Shown: piece after piece, positions 46,369 through 58,736 of the stretch
How the letters are laid out: each line of letters starts with the position of its first letter
Position numbering within the stretch: position 1 is the first letter of the stretch
DNA from: Smallanthus sonchifolius
Lineage: Eukaryota > Streptophyta > Magnoliopsida > Asterales > Asteraceae
NCBI GenBank assembly: GCA_023525975.1
Contig: CM042038.1
Span: 5,333,272 to 5,397,271 of the forward strand
Length of the DNA stretch: 64,000 bases
Direction of reading: 5' to 3'
Made by a program: the position numbers and the translations under genes
Notes under the pieces: model-generated
Seen by the model: only the letters and a program-made list of their open reading frames with translations
Told to the model about the DNA's origin: nothing
The model's database searches: none

Positions 46369-48386
46369 TAGAGGTGCTCAAAAGAACCGGAACCGAATCC
46401 GATCCGATGGATTATCCGAAATCGGATCCGTCTAGAACCGGTTTTTTTGGGACCGGACCGGATTTTGTGAGAACCGGCGGATCCAGAACCGGTTCTGGTT
46501 TTTTTGACGGACTGGATAAAAATCGGACAAAATGGAACCGGTTTTTTTCGGACAATTTGGAACCGGTTATAGCCGTTGGAAGTAAAAAAACGGCTATATA
46601 GCCTTTTTTTGGCTGTTTTTTTTGTTTTTTTTTTTGTTTTTAAGGCTTGAAACTTAGTATAAATAGGTATTGGGTGTATGGGTTAGTTCACCACAACATT
46701 CTAGCTCTCAAAACTCAAAAACGCTCTCAAAACGCAAAAAAAACGCTCACTTTACGCAAAAAAAAACGCTCTCATGCCTTCCGCTTCCGCAAGCACTCAA
46801 AATTCGGTTGGTGGTTCTACTAGCGATGTCACGGTGGTGTCAATACTTCCTTGCTCCCGAAACCAAGAGATATGGGCTTATTTCGATTTATACGAAATGT
46901 CGAACGGTTCGCAAAAGGCTCGTTGCAAACGTTGTGGTAGAATTTTGGGTGCGGCGGGAAATAGCACTTTGAGGAAACATATTGCTAGTCACGCAAAACA
47001 CACTCAAGGTGAAGATCAAACTCAAATTGGTAGGGATGGAGGAGTTTGGCAATACAATGTCGAGAGGGTTCGTGAGAGAATGACACATTTCGTCATTCAA
47101 GAAGGATTGTCTTTTGATCACTTTGATAATCCGCGCTTGACGAGGATGATACAAGAGACGTTTCAACCGAGTTACACAAATGTAAGTCGTTCTACTTTGA
47201 GAAGAGATTGTTTAAAAATGTGGAAAAGAGCTAAAAAAGAATTAATTTTAGGTTTTGAAATTTTAAATACCGGCATTAACTTAACAACGGACGTTTGGTC
47301 CGCTCCACATGGTTCACCCGAATCGTACCTTTGCGTTACCGCACATTGGGTTCAACCGGAGTCGTGGCAAATGATGAAGCGTACGGTTGCGTTTAATTAT
47401 TTTGGATATCCACATACCGGCGAAAACATATTTTATATTTTAGACTCGGTAATTCAAACTTATAAAATTCAACCAAAAATATTTTCAATATCTTTTGATA
47501 ACGCTTCAAATAACACAAACGCGGTGAAAAAATTAAAAATAAAATATGAACCGTCTTGTAACGGTGTTTTTTTTTCATAGTCGATGTGTTGCACACATCG
47601 TTAGCTTGGTTGTGCAAGACGGTCTAAACGTCCAAGAAATAAGAGACGTAAAAGAAAATTTTAAAGTGATGTTACGTGAAGTTTTTAGCACAAGCAAAAA
47701 AAGATATATAAATTATAGAAACTTGTGCCAACAAACGGATTCCATCTTTTTAGGTCCGAATTGGGACGTACCTACTAGATGGAACTCGACATGAAAAATG
47801 TTTGAATCGGCCTTAAGGCAAAGAGTTACTTTAAAACATTTCCATGATGAACTTGTACAAAAGAAACGTTGTTCACAAAAATTTGATAATATAAGTTGGG
47901 ATATGATCGAGAAACTAACTAATTTGCTTCAGGTTTTTTAAAAATGCAACTATATGTTTATCGGGAGTTTATTATCCTACATCTTCGCTAATACTTCAAT
48001 AATTATACTTAATATGTAATAAATTAAAAGAGTTTGAATATCACGGCCCTATTTTTGAAAAAATGGTAAAACCTATGAAAGCTAAATTTAAAAAATATTT
48101 TACGAACTATGTTAAATCACTTAAAAAAAGCTACAAAATAAATAAAACATGTATTTTATAGTGTATCTTTGTTAATTTTTTAATTTTTTTTTTAAAAAAA
48201 AAAATCCGGTGGAACCGGTTTTTTTTGTCCGGTCCGGTTCCATAAATCTGGTCCGGTCCCAATAGGTTCCAAGTCTCCACTCTCTTAACCGGATCCGATC
48301 CGGAACCGGTTCCATTGGATCCAGTTGTTGACCATCGTTGACGGAACCGATCCGGTTCCGGAAAAAAACCGGTTTGTGCACCTCTA
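46369..48386 (+). mobile_element. hAT element keeping the transposase N-terminus (2.0 kb)
   Basis: Ends TAGAGGTG/CACCTCTA and a perfect 8-bp target duplication, ggtgtaca (46361-46368 and 48387-48394). The subterminal regions are rich in GAACCGG repeats like those of 30348-31702. The N-terminal two thirds of transposase are present, then the sequence decays to AT-rich DNA and the dimerisation domain is missing. It landed about 480 bp after the WRKY stop codon. Confidence 0.88.
46774..47940 (+). pseudogene. hAT transposase, N-terminal part, broken
   Basis: The frame from ATG 46774 has a BED-type zinc finger (ARCKRCGRILGAAGNSTLRK followed by HIASHAKH), RMTHFVIQEGLSFDHFDNPR and the first catalytic region (INLTTDVWSAPHGSPESYLC, SISFDNASNNTNAV). 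A T9 run at 47566-47574 shifts the frame; the next frame goes on with SRCVAHIVSLVVQDGLNV and LGPNWDVPTRWNST. A TGA then replaces the expected Trp (47792-47794), after which KMFESALRQRVTL is still readable to about 47938. The C-terminal dimerisation domain is absent. Confidence 0.82.
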
Positions 48387-48394
48387 GGTGTACA

Positions 48395-49510
48395 TGCCTC
48401 CTGCTTCACCGTGGCGTTGTTGATGTGGAGGGAGGGGCCGCGAGGAACACCACTCACTTTATCCTTTTTGCTAGAAAGATGATTTGCGTGGAGAATCTCA
48501 CGCTCAAACCATCGCCGCTAATACCATATTTTTGAAGGTTTATCTGATATTTTTGGAGGGAAACATAGAGTATAGTATTTTCTCGGTGGAGTGGAGGGGA
48601 GTGGGGTACTGAAGTGGAATAGAGAGTGATGTGGTAGTTACATGACAGTTGACACATAGTGAAAGGGAATCAATGAATGAAGTACACCCTTTAGCCTAAA
48701 AGACTGGATGCTTGGTTCAATGTTTGGCTTGTTAAATTTTAGAGAGTTGAAGATCGACTTATTTAAAGATCTATGTCTGTAGCTTGTTAATAACTTTTTT
48801 AGTTTGAGTTTTACTCGTTTATTATTTATTAATTATTTATTTATGTGTGAATGTAATTATTCATATACATATCACACATATATCATATATATTAATTAGT
48901 TATTTTTAACATAGTTTTATATATAATAATTTTTATTATGTAATTATATATTATTATATTAAATAAAAATTATTATATTTACATAAATAACAGGTCTATT
49001 AAGGCTTGCAAACCTAATCAAACTCGGTACGTGAGCTCATCCTCTAACTCGTTACTTAAATGCGCTCTAATTTAGACTCAGTTGAGGCATAAGTTGTTTA
49101 AACTTTACTTTCTTTTGAACAACTTTTTTCACAACTGAATACAACCAACCTTGCTTTGATGTTTTAACGAGCCGATCTCGAGTAGTTCACATACGTTTAC
49201 ACCCCTAATAGTATAAATTCTATGCTTATTTCAACAATTTTCAGCATTCATATCAACAATTAAAAAGAAAACAAATAAAATTCTCCATCTCCAATCACAC
49301 ATCAAAAGTGTCAATGAATCCAAATGTAGGGTGAATAGGTAATAACAAAAAGAGTAAAAACTCAAGTGGTTTCATAAGTATACATCCATGAAGTGTGGCC
49401 AAAAAGCATGATGGTAAGGGTAAATAATATGGACATGGTCATAATTAAATGAGTCATGTGATTGTCTAAAGTCACATTATTATGAACCACACCAACCTCC
49501 TCTCACTTCT
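48395..49510. other. Intergenic, no gene seen
   Basis: AT-rich sequence between the hAT element and the young LTR retrotransposon. GC-richer DNA at 48395-48500 (gcctcctgcttcaccgtggcg...) looks like part of an older repeat into which the hAT element inserted. No coding region recognised. Confidence 0.5.
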
Positions 49511-50019
49511 ATTTTTGTAACATCCCAAAAATAATAAAACGAATAAATATAGCAAGACCGGTGATTTAGTTGAAATATTTAAATAAAAAGGGAGCGGGCC
49601 TGGGCCCGGCTTCAATGGGCCGAGGGAAGCCCATGCGCATAAGAGGCAAGGCAGCCCTCTTCCCTGCTCATTTCCCCAACTCACGCAACTTTTAGAGAGA
49701 GAAAGGAGAGCTCGGGTCTAGAGAGAGAAAGTGACGGATCAACACGGGAATTCAGGAGAACGTTGCTGCTGTTCTCGTGATCATATCCTCTTAATCAGAA
49801 ATCCAATCCAGGTAATGATTCGATCACATTATGAGTTTTTGTTCGTTTTGGGTAGTTTCGGGTTTTGGCTAAAAGATAACGATTTTTGCGGATGAAACTC
49901 GAAAGTGAACTTAGGTATAGCATCTAGAATGAAAAACGAACGTTTTGATCAAAGAAAACTTAGATATCGACATGATCAGATTCGCATGCAGAACATTCGG
50001 ATTTTTGGGGGAAGGCGAT

Positions 50020-50335
50020 GTGCAGACCCATCGAAACTACTTAGTTTCGATATGTGCAGACCTATCGAAACTACCCAGTTTCGATATATGCAGACCCAAT
50101 CGAAACTACCATAGTTTCGATATGAGCCCCCGATCCGAAGCTAAGATAATACATATGTTATCTATCGAAACTACCTATCGAAACTATCTATCGAAACTAC
50201 CTATCGAAACTACCTATCGAAACTACAAGTTTCGACAGAAGCAACCTATCGAAACTACAAGTTTCGACAGAGGCAATCTATCGAAACTATCAAGTTTCGA
50301 TATAAGTAAACCCATCGAAACTACTAAGATCAAGT
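50020..50335. repeat. Array of ATCGAAACTAC repeats and hairpins in the 5' LTR
   Basis: The core ATCGAAACTA recurs more than ten times, often followed after 3-4 bases by its inverse TAGTTTCGAT, making 9-10-bp hairpins (about 50029, 50069, 50099). A tandem block of 13-bp units TATCGAAACTACC lies at 50161-50226. The 3' LTR has the same array with one more 13-bp unit. Confidence 0.9.
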
Positions 50336-50934
50336 ATAGTAATGTCTAGTGTCATCTAGGAGCACCATCTTATGTGTATGACTTTATTATACAGATCGTG
50401 AGTGACATTAGTGAAGCTCAGTAGCCAGCTTAGTGTATTACAGAAACTACTCATCAGGTGAGTTCTATGTGCCCCCTTCTGTGTTATGTGCAAATGATTT
50501 ATAAATGTTTTGGGGCTGAAGTGTATACACTAAATGAATAAACGATATGAATGTCAATGTGATCATACGTGATATATTAAGGTATATGTGTAGATACATA
50601 TGAAAAAGGAAGTATGAATATTAAATAAAGAACGAAACGTATGTTTACAAAGAATGAATGAAAGAATGGCATAACGTAAATGAATGAAATCTTGCTTTAT
50701 AAATATATATTGCATGTTATGAATGTATGTATACGTTATGGACGGAAACGAAGCTAACGACTACTACGGTAGACGGACGACCACTTGACTATTATGCAGC
50801 TTGAAACAGTAAGTCTAGAAAGGTAGACTAAATAAAGGCCACTACGGTGGAGTAAGTCGCTATGTCAATAATTCGGCTGTATAATTAGTTCAAGTGGGAA
50901 ACGGATGCCTTATGGCAGACGGGCGATTATGTCG

Positions 50935-51010
50935 GACGACCGAAGGGTGGCCGGACCTAAAGTTATTTCGGACGGCCGAAGGGTGGCCGGACCAAAAGTT
51001 AAGGCGGACG
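50935..51010. repeat. Short tandem repeat in the 5' LTR
   Basis: CCGAAGGGTGGCCGGACC occurs twice (about 50940 and 50977), each followed by 'taaagtta' or 'aaaagtta'. The same pair is in the 3' LTR near 58034-58088, with one base difference in the first unit. Confidence 0.75.
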
Positions 51011-51639
51011 GTTTCTAGGACCGGACGAGTAAAAGGGCTACGACGGTAGCTCAAGGGCGTATATCTTTGTGATATACGCAGTAAATGACGGGTTGATCAC
51101 CCATATGTGTATGACCAATAAATGGTAAAGAAAGTAAAGGTGAATGCATATCTATGTAATCACATAAGAATGTTGAAGAAGGAATGTAAAGAAAAGAAAC
51201 GGGTGAATGCATATATATATATGTAATCACAAAAATAAAGAAAAGAAAGATGAAAGAAAAGCAAAAGTTATGAATACGTATTTATATGAATGACCTTATA
51301 ATAATTCATACTTATAAAGTAAAGATAAGAATGTTTATATCTAATCGTATTAAACTAGAACTCACCAGCGTTAGCTGACTTTTAGTATACATTTCAGGTA
51401 ACAAAGGCAAGGGTCGTGCGAAGGCGTGAAGGCTGCCCGGCGTGTGACTGACATCCCACCTTATGTTTTGATTAGACAATGGTTAATGTTTTGAATGTTA
51501 AGACTTCCGCTGTAATATACTTAAATGTTGAATGTTTCCGCTGTGTTTGAATGTTTTTAATTAAAAGTTCAGTAATTAATGACTATGTTTATGAGTAAAT
51601 CCAACAAGTGAGGTTACCTCGTTTTGGGGCTTTACAAGT

Positions 51640-51651
51640 TGGTATCAGAGC
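51640..51651 (+). other. Primer-binding site (initiator-Met tRNA)
   Basis: TGGTATCAGAGC, 3 bases after the 5' LTR, complementary to the 3' end of initiator methionine tRNA. The same site is used by the minus-strand element at 2289-2300. Confidence 0.9.
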
Positions 51652-51990
51652 AATAGTTTGAGAGATTCAGACATCCCTAAATGTCTGGACTCAAACTGAT
51701 AATGGGACCAACGCATGGATGTCAGTACGGGTAGCCAACGCCAACGCTAGCACGGTAAGTAAGTAATAAAGTTAATGCTCTTGCATAAGAATAGATACCA
51801 TAACTTAGAACAAATAGATGTTAATGCCATGACTGATTTGAAGAGTTTTGAACCCGAAAGGCAATGTAAATTAGTAATCACAAACCGGTCACTGTAATTA
51901 AGAATTTGCCTTGCTCGTACTGTTCGAAACTACGATCTGAAGAAATGACATTGATGTATTCCCTCTTTAACTATCAGGAAATTAAGAGCT

Positions 51991-54900
51991 ATGGCTGGTG
52001 GAGGAAGAAAAGGACCTCGTGGTGGTCGCACTGGCCGACGGGGTAGACCTCCGTTGAACCAAAGAATCGAAGAAGAAGAGAGTGTGCACGCAGAGCACAC
52101 CGAAAGTGTGCACGAAACAGAAGTGACCCCAGTTAAGGACGACAGTCCAGGGCCGATACAGTTGGAACCTGAAGTCAGGGATGCTATTGCCCGTGAAGTT
52201 GTGCTCACTTTGAGGAAGGTATTGCCTGATCTACTATCCGAGGCAATAAAGAAAAGTAAAGAGGAAGATGAAGGGGACAAGGAAGAGAAAGTATATGATA
52301 GCGATGGGGATGAAATAAAGATAGGATCGAGCAACCGTGGGTGTACTTACAAAGGCTTTAAGAACGGAGACCCACCCAAGTTCGATGGGAGCAAGGATTC
52401 AGTGGTAACACTTGAATGGATTGAGAGGATGAATGCGGTAATCAACATCAGCTAGTGTCGACCAGACCAGGCTGTTAAATACGTTGCTCACTCTTTCACC
52501 AACGAAGCACTAAGTTGGTGGAGGAATATTCAGAGAACTAAGTCCCCAAATGCTATAAACAGAATGACATGGGACGACTTGAAGAAGCTGATCATCCAAA
52601 AGTTCTGTCCACAGAACGAAATTGATCGAGTGGAAAATGAATTCCTAAACCTCAAGGCTGGAAACAAGACGCACCGCCAGTACACTTCGAGATTCAATGA
52701 GCTAGCTCAACTAGTCCCCCACCTGGTAGAAACTGAAGACCGGTTGATCAAGTACTATGTTAAGGGGCTGCCACAACGGGTCCGTGTTCATGTAAAAGCT
52801 AACCTACTCTCGACCTTCGAGTCGGTAGTAAATCTGAGCGGAATCGTCTACGATGACTACGCCAATGAGGACCCGGCACCTGAGACACAAAAGAGAAAAT
52901 GGGAGAACCCGTCCAGAGGCACCGGAAGAGGGAACGTAACAGCTGAAACTAAGAAGCCAAGATTTGATGAATATGAAACTTGCAAGAAATGTGGAAGGCA
53001 ACATATTGGCGAGTGTCGAGTCGGCACCACCACATGCTATAAGTGCGGGAAGCCGGGGCACTTCTCCCGGGAATGTATAAGAAACGTCAAGTGTCAAGTA
53101 TGTGGACTTTTGGGACATCTGACAAAGAACTGCACGAAGGCCGGCCAATCTGGTTCGGGAAAAGATAGGGAGCAAGAACCGCAAAAGGCAAGGACTCGTG
53201 CCTATGCCTTGACCGAGGAAGAAGCAAGAGGAAACCCTGATGTTGTGTCAGGTACGTTCCTAGTAAATGATGAAAATGCTGCTATTTTATTTGACTCTGG
53301 TGCTAGTAAAAGCTTCATATCAACTGCATTTAGTCGTAAGCTGGATTGCACTATCAACACCATAGTAAAGGCCTTTAGCGTACAAACTGCCGTGGGTAAA
53401 AATTCGGCAGTGTTCCAAGTTACAGAGGATTGTATCATAGAAATAGAGGGTCATAAGTTTCCTTCTAGGTTGTTCCTCCTCACCTTAGGAGGATTCGATA
53501 TAGTATTGGGTATGGATTGGCTAGCTGCCAATGAAGCTCAAATCATATGTAAACGTAAAAGAATACACCTCAAAGCTCCAAGCGGCAGTCCAATTACGGT
53601 TTATGGGGATTGGAATTGCACTATGCCGAACGTCATCTCGATGATTAAGGCCGAAAGTTACATGAGGCGCGGTTGCGAAGCTTATCTGGCGTATGTTATT
53701 GATGATAGAATGGAAACGAAAGAACTCAAGAATGTACCCGTGGTGTGCAACTTTCCGGAAGTATTCCCTGAAGATCTACCTGGGTTGCCACCCGATCGGG
53801 AAATAGAATTTCAGATTGACTTACTGCCAGGAGCAGAGCCCGTTGCCAAAGCCCCCTACCGATTGGCTCCGTCAGAAATGAAAGAATTGATGTCTCAACT
53901 AGAGGAACTAACCGAAAAAGGATTTATTAGACCGAGCATCTCACCATGGGGCGCTCCGGTACTATTTGTAAAGAAGAAGGACGGCAGCATGCGCATGTGC
54001 ATTGACTACCGCGAATTGAACAAGAGAACGGTAAAGAACAAATACCCACTGCCCAGGATAGACGACCTTTTTGATCAACTACAAGGTGCGAATTGGTTCT
54101 CAAAGATCGATCTTAGGTCGGGTTACCATCAGTTGAAAGTAAGAGAGGAAGACGTACCAAAGACCGCGTTTCGCACGCGTTATGGGCATTATGAGTTTCT
54201 CGTGATGCCCTTCGGATTAACTAACGCACCAGCAGTGTTTATGGACTTGATGAATAGAGTATGTCGACCCATGTTGGATCGATCTGTGATAGTTTTTATA
54301 GACGACATACTGGTATATTCGAAAACCGAGGGTGATCACCACTGTCACCTAAGGGAGGTTCTGGAGGTGCTAAAGCAGGAAAAGTTGTACGCAAAATTCT
54401 CCAAATGCGCGTTCTGGCTTAGGGAAGTCCAATTCCTAGGTCATGTAATAAACCCAAACGGCATCATGGTGGATCCTGCAAAGATCGAGACAGTAAAGGA
54501 ATGGAACATCCCAAAGACACCAACAGAGATACGAAGTTTTCTAGGATTGGCAGGCTACTATCGAAGGTTCATTCAAGATTTCTCAAGAATTGCCTCGCCA
54601 CTAACCAAACTGACACGGAAGGAAGTAAAGTATGATTGGGGTCCAACCCAAAACAACGCGTTTGAGGAACTTAAGACACGACTAACTCAAGCTCCGGTCT
54701 TAACACTACCTGAGGGAAATGAAGACTTGGTAGTCTACTCTGACGCTTCAGGGCAGGGTTTAGGGTGCGTACTCATGCAAAGAGGAAAGGTAATTGCTTA
54801 TGCATCGCGGCAACTAAAGATTCACGAGGTTAACTACCCAACACACGATCTAGAACTAGCAGCAGTAGTTTTCGCGTTGAAAATATGGAGACACTATCTG

Positions 54901-56559
54901 TATGGAGTTAAATGCACCATTTACTCCGATCACAAAAGCCTGAAGTACTTTTTCGAACAAAAGGAATTAAACATGAGACAAAGAAGGTGGTTAGAGCTAC
55001 TGAAAGACTATGACTGTGAAATATTGTACCATCCAGGCAAGGCAAACGTAGTGGCCGACGCTTTAAGTAGAAAGGAAGAATCGGCACCTATCCGAATCAA
55101 AGCGTGTCAGTTGATTATAACACCATACTTAATGGGTGAAATATCAAAGGCACAAGATGAAGCATTGTTAGAAAGAAATGTGAAACGGGAAAGAATAGTT
55201 GGACAACAAGGGAACTTAGATGCGAATGCATACGGAGTACGAACTAGGTTTGGCCGGATGTGGATACCTAAGATTGGTGAGCTTAGAGCCAAAATACTCG
55301 ATGAGGCCCATAAGTCTCGCTATTCTATCCACCCCGGGACAAACAAAATGTATCAAGACTTGAAGAAAGAATACTGGTGGCCTGGCATGAAGAATGATGT
55401 GACAAGATACGTGAGCAAGTGCCTAACGTGTTCTCTAGTTAAGGCCGAGCACCAGAAACCATGCGGTAAAATGCAACCTTTACCAATACCGGAATGGAAG
55501 TGGGAAGAGATCACAATGGACTTCATTACCAAGCTACCGCGAACAGCTAAAGGCAATGATACCATTTGGGTGATCGTCGACCGTTTGACGAAAAGTGCTC
55601 ACTTCTTGCCAATACGTGAGTCTTTTTCGTCAGAAAGACTAGCAGAAGTATTTATCAAGGAGATTGTGAGCAGACATGGTATGCCGCTGTCAATTGTGTC
55701 CGACAGGGATACTAGATTCACATCAAGGTTTTGGAATAAATTCAATGAAGCAATGGGCACTAGACTGAACATCAGCACCGCTTACCACCCTCAAACCGAT
55801 GGACAATCGGAAAGGACCATTCAGACCTTAGAGGACATGCTCCGGGCCTGTATCATTGACTTCGGTGGGAGTTGGGACAGCCATCTACCATTGGCAGAAT
55901 TTTCATATAACAACAGCTATCACACAACTATTGGCATGCCACCATTTGAAATGTTGTATGGGAGGAAATGTAGGACCCCGGTTTGTTGGGGGGAAATTGG
56001 ACAAAAGGATTTTGCAAGTCTCGAAGTGGTCAAAGCTACTTCTGAGAAATTTGATCAAATCAAGGCTCGAATGAAAGCCGCAAAAGACAGACAGAAATCA
56101 TACGCGGATAAGAGAAGGAGGGATTTAGAGTTTCAAGTAGGGGACATGGTACTGTTGAAAGTATCACCATGGAAAGGAATCATCCGATTCAGGAAGCGTG
56201 GCAAACTAAGTCCAAGGTTTGTCGGACCTTTCAAGATTTTAGCAAGAGTGGGTCAAGTTGCTAACAGACTCGACCTACCCGTTGAGTTTAGTGGAATACA
56301 CCCTACGTTTCACGTGTCGCACTTACGCAAGTGCCTAGCTGACGACACAGCTCACATACCTTACGACGAGATCGAAGTGGATAACAGTCTAAATTATGTA
56401 GAAGAACCAATAGCCATTCTTGACCGAGCTGAAAAACGACTACGCAATAAGTCGATACCGTTAGTCAAGATACAATGGAAGCACAGAAAAGGGTCAGAAG
56501 CTACATGGGAAAAGGAAGACGAGATGAGGGGACTATACCCTCAATTGTTTAACGTATGA
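51991..56559 (+). CDS. Gag-Pol polyprotein with one internal TAG
   Basis: One frame of 1523 codons, interrupted only by TAG at 52453-52455 (after MNAVINIS). Gag covers 51991 to about 53200 with three Cys-rich knuckles (CKKCGRQHIGEC, CYKCGKPGHFSREC, CQVCGLLGHLTKNC). Protease has LFDSGASKSFIS (about 53290). RT has YPLPRIDDLFDQLQGANWF and the active-site FIDDILVYS (about 54295). RNase H has VYSDASGQGLGCV (about 54730). Integrase has an HHCC zinc region (55310-55440) and the DDE core with MDFITKLP, VSDRDTRF and YHPQTDGQSERT. The tail (about 56340-56559, HVSHLRKCLADD ... WEKEDEMRGLYP) resembles the degenerate chromodomain of Tekay-like elements. The stop would limit translation to a 154-residue Gag fragment, so the copy is probably non-autonomous unless the stop is read through. 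Confidence 0.93.
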
Positions 56560-56584
56560 ACAGTTTCGAGGACGAAACCTCTTT

Positions 56585-56595
56585 AAGGAGGGTAG
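56585..56595 (+). other. Polypurine tract
   Basis: AAGGAGGGTAG lies just before the 3' LTR start at 56599 and would prime plus-strand DNA synthesis. The position and purine run are as expected for Ty3/gypsy elements. Confidence 0.75.
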
Positions 56596-56598
56596 ACT

Positions 56599-58731
56599 TG
56601 TAACATCCCAAAAATAATAAAACGAATAAATATAGCAAGACCGGTGATTTAGTTGGAATATTTAAATAAAAAGGGAGCGGGCCTGGGCCCGGCTTCAATG
56701 GGCCGAGGGAAGCCCATGCGCATAAGAGGCAAGGCAGCCCTCTTCCCTGCTCATTTCCCCAACTCACGCAACTTTTAGAAAGAGAAAGGAGAGCTCGGGT
56801 CTAGAGAGAGAAAGTGACGGATCAACACGGGAATTCAGGAGAACGTTGCTGCTGTTCTCGTGATCATATCCTCTTAATCAGAAATCCAATCCAGGTAATG
56901 ATTCGATCACATTATGAGTTTTTGTTCGTTTTGGGTAGTTTCGGGTTTTGGCTAAAAGATAACGATTTTTGCGGATGAAACTCGAAAGTGAACTTAGGTA
57001 TAGCATCTAGAATGAAAAACGAACGTTTTGATCAAAGAAAACTTAGATATCGACATGATCAGATTCGCATGCAGAACATTCGGATTTTTGGGGGAAGGCG
57101 ATGTGCAGACCCATCGAAACTACTTAGTTTCGATATGTGCAGACCTATCGAAACTACCAGTTTCGATATATGCAGACCCAATCGAAACTACCATAGTTTC
57201 GATATGAGCCCCCGATCCGAAGCTAAGATAATACATATGTTATCTATCGAAACTACCTATCGAAACTATCTATCGAAACTACCTATCGAAACTACCTATC
57301 GAAACTACCTATCGAAACTACAAGTTTCGACAGAAGCAACCTATCGAAACTACAAGTTTCGACAGAGGCAATCTATCGAAACTATCAAGTTTCGATATAA
57401 GTAAACCCATCGAAACTACTAAGATCAAGTATAGTAATGTCTAGTGTCATCTAGGAGCACCATCTTATGTGTATGACTTTATTATACAGATCGTGAGTGA
57501 CATTAGTGAAGCTCAGTAGCCAGCTTAGTGTATTACAGAAACTACTCATCAGGTGAGTTCTATGTGCCCCCTTCTGTGTTATGTGCAAATGATTTATAAA
57601 TGTTTTGGGGCTGAAGTGTATACACTAAATGAATAAACGATATGAATGTCAATGTGATCATACGTGATATATTAAGGTATATGTGTAGATACATATGAAA
57701 AAGGAAGTATGAATATTAAATAAAGAACGAAACGTATGTTTACAAAGAATGAATGAAAGAATGGCATAACGTAAATGAATGAAATCTTGCTTTATAAATA
57801 TATATTGCATGTTATGAATGTATGTATACGTTATGGACGGAAACGAAGCTAACGACTACTACGGTAGACGGACGACCACTTGACTATTATGCAGCCAGAA
57901 ACAGTAAGTCTAGAAAGGTAGACTAAATAAAGGCCACTACGGTGGAGTAAGTCGCTATGTCAATAATTCGGCTGTATAATTAGTTCAAGTGGGAAACGGA
58001 TGCCTTATGGCAGACGGGCGATTATGTCGGACGGCCGAAGGGTGGCCGGACCTAAAGTTATTTCGGACGGCCGAAGGGTGGCCGGACCAAAAGTTAAGGC
58101 GGACGGTTTCTAGGACCGGACGAGTAAAAGGGCTACGACGGTAGCTCAAGGGCGTATATCTTTGTGATATACGCAGTAAATGACGGGTTGATCACCCATA
58201 TGTGTATGACCAATAAATGGTAAAGAAAGTAAAGGTGAATGCATATCTATGTAATCACATAAGAATGTTGAAGAAGGAATGTAAAGAAAAGAAACGGGTG
58301 AATGCATATATATATATGTAATCACAAAAATAAAGAAAAGAAAGATGAAAGAAAAGCAAAAGTTATGAATACGTATTTATATGAATGACCTTATAATAAT
58401 TCATACTTATAAAGTAAAGATAAGAATGTTTATATCTAATCGTATTAAACTAGAACTCACCAGCGTTAGCTGACTTTTAGTATACATTTCAGGTAACAAA
58501 GGCAAGGGTCGTGCGAAGGCGTGAAGGCTGCCCGGCGTGTGACTGACATCCCACCTTATGTTTTGATTAGACAATGGTTAATGTTTTGAATGTTAAGACT
58601 TCCGCTGTAATATACTTAAATGTTGAATGTTTCCGCTGTGTTTGAATGTTTTTAATTAAAAGTTCAGTAATTAATGACTATGTTTATGAGTAAATCCAAC
58701 AAGTGAGGTTACCCCGTTTTGGGGCTTTACA
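56599..58731 (+). repeat. 3' LTR (2133 bp)
   Basis: Same ends as the 5' LTR. By eye the substitutions relative to it are at the counterparts of 49574, 49699, 50802-50803, 50939 and 51619. The 12-bp length difference comes from one extra 13-bp ATCGAAACTAC unit minus a single-base deletion in the hairpin array. Confidence 0.95.
57108..57417. repeat. Hairpin repeat array in the 3' LTR
   Basis: Counterpart of 50020-50335, with six instead of five consecutive 13-bp TATCGAAACTACC-type units and one hairpin loop shorter by a base. This is the fastest-changing part of the LTR. Confidence 0.9.
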
Positions 58732-58736
58732 ATTTT

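Larger units (their letters stand above)
49516..51636 (+). repeat. 5' LTR (2121 bp)
   Basis: Begins TGTAACATCCC and ends GGGGCTTTACA. A possible TATA box (ATATTTAAATAAA) lies near 49574. A GC-rich stretch with the palindrome GGGCCTGGGCCC follows at about 49597, and then an array of hairpin-forming repeats (50020-50335). Confidence 0.95.
49516..58731 (+). mobile_element. Full-length young Ty3/gypsy retrotransposon (9.2 kb)
   Basis: 5' LTR 49516-51636, primer-binding site 51640-51651, gag-pol 51991-56559, polypurine tract about 56585-56595 and 3' LTR 56599-58731. A perfect 5-bp target duplication, atttt, is present at 49511-49515 and 58732-58736. The LTRs differ by about six substitutions, one 13-bp repeat unit and a 1-bp indel. 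Domain order (protease, RT, RNase H, integrase) and the C-terminal chromodomain-like tail put it in the chromoviruses, probably Tekay/Del. One in-frame stop in gag is the only visible coding damage. Confidence 0.95.

Noticed and set aside
50020..50335. Regularly spaced repeats that could recall a CRISPR array
   Set aside because: Plant LTR sequence, repeats without unique spacers of constant length, and no cas genes.
49905..50349. Frames rich in YRNYLSKLPIETT-like repeats in both LTRs (also 56988-57404)
   Set aside because: They are translations of the 13-bp ATCGAAACTAC tandem repeat; no start context or protein family.
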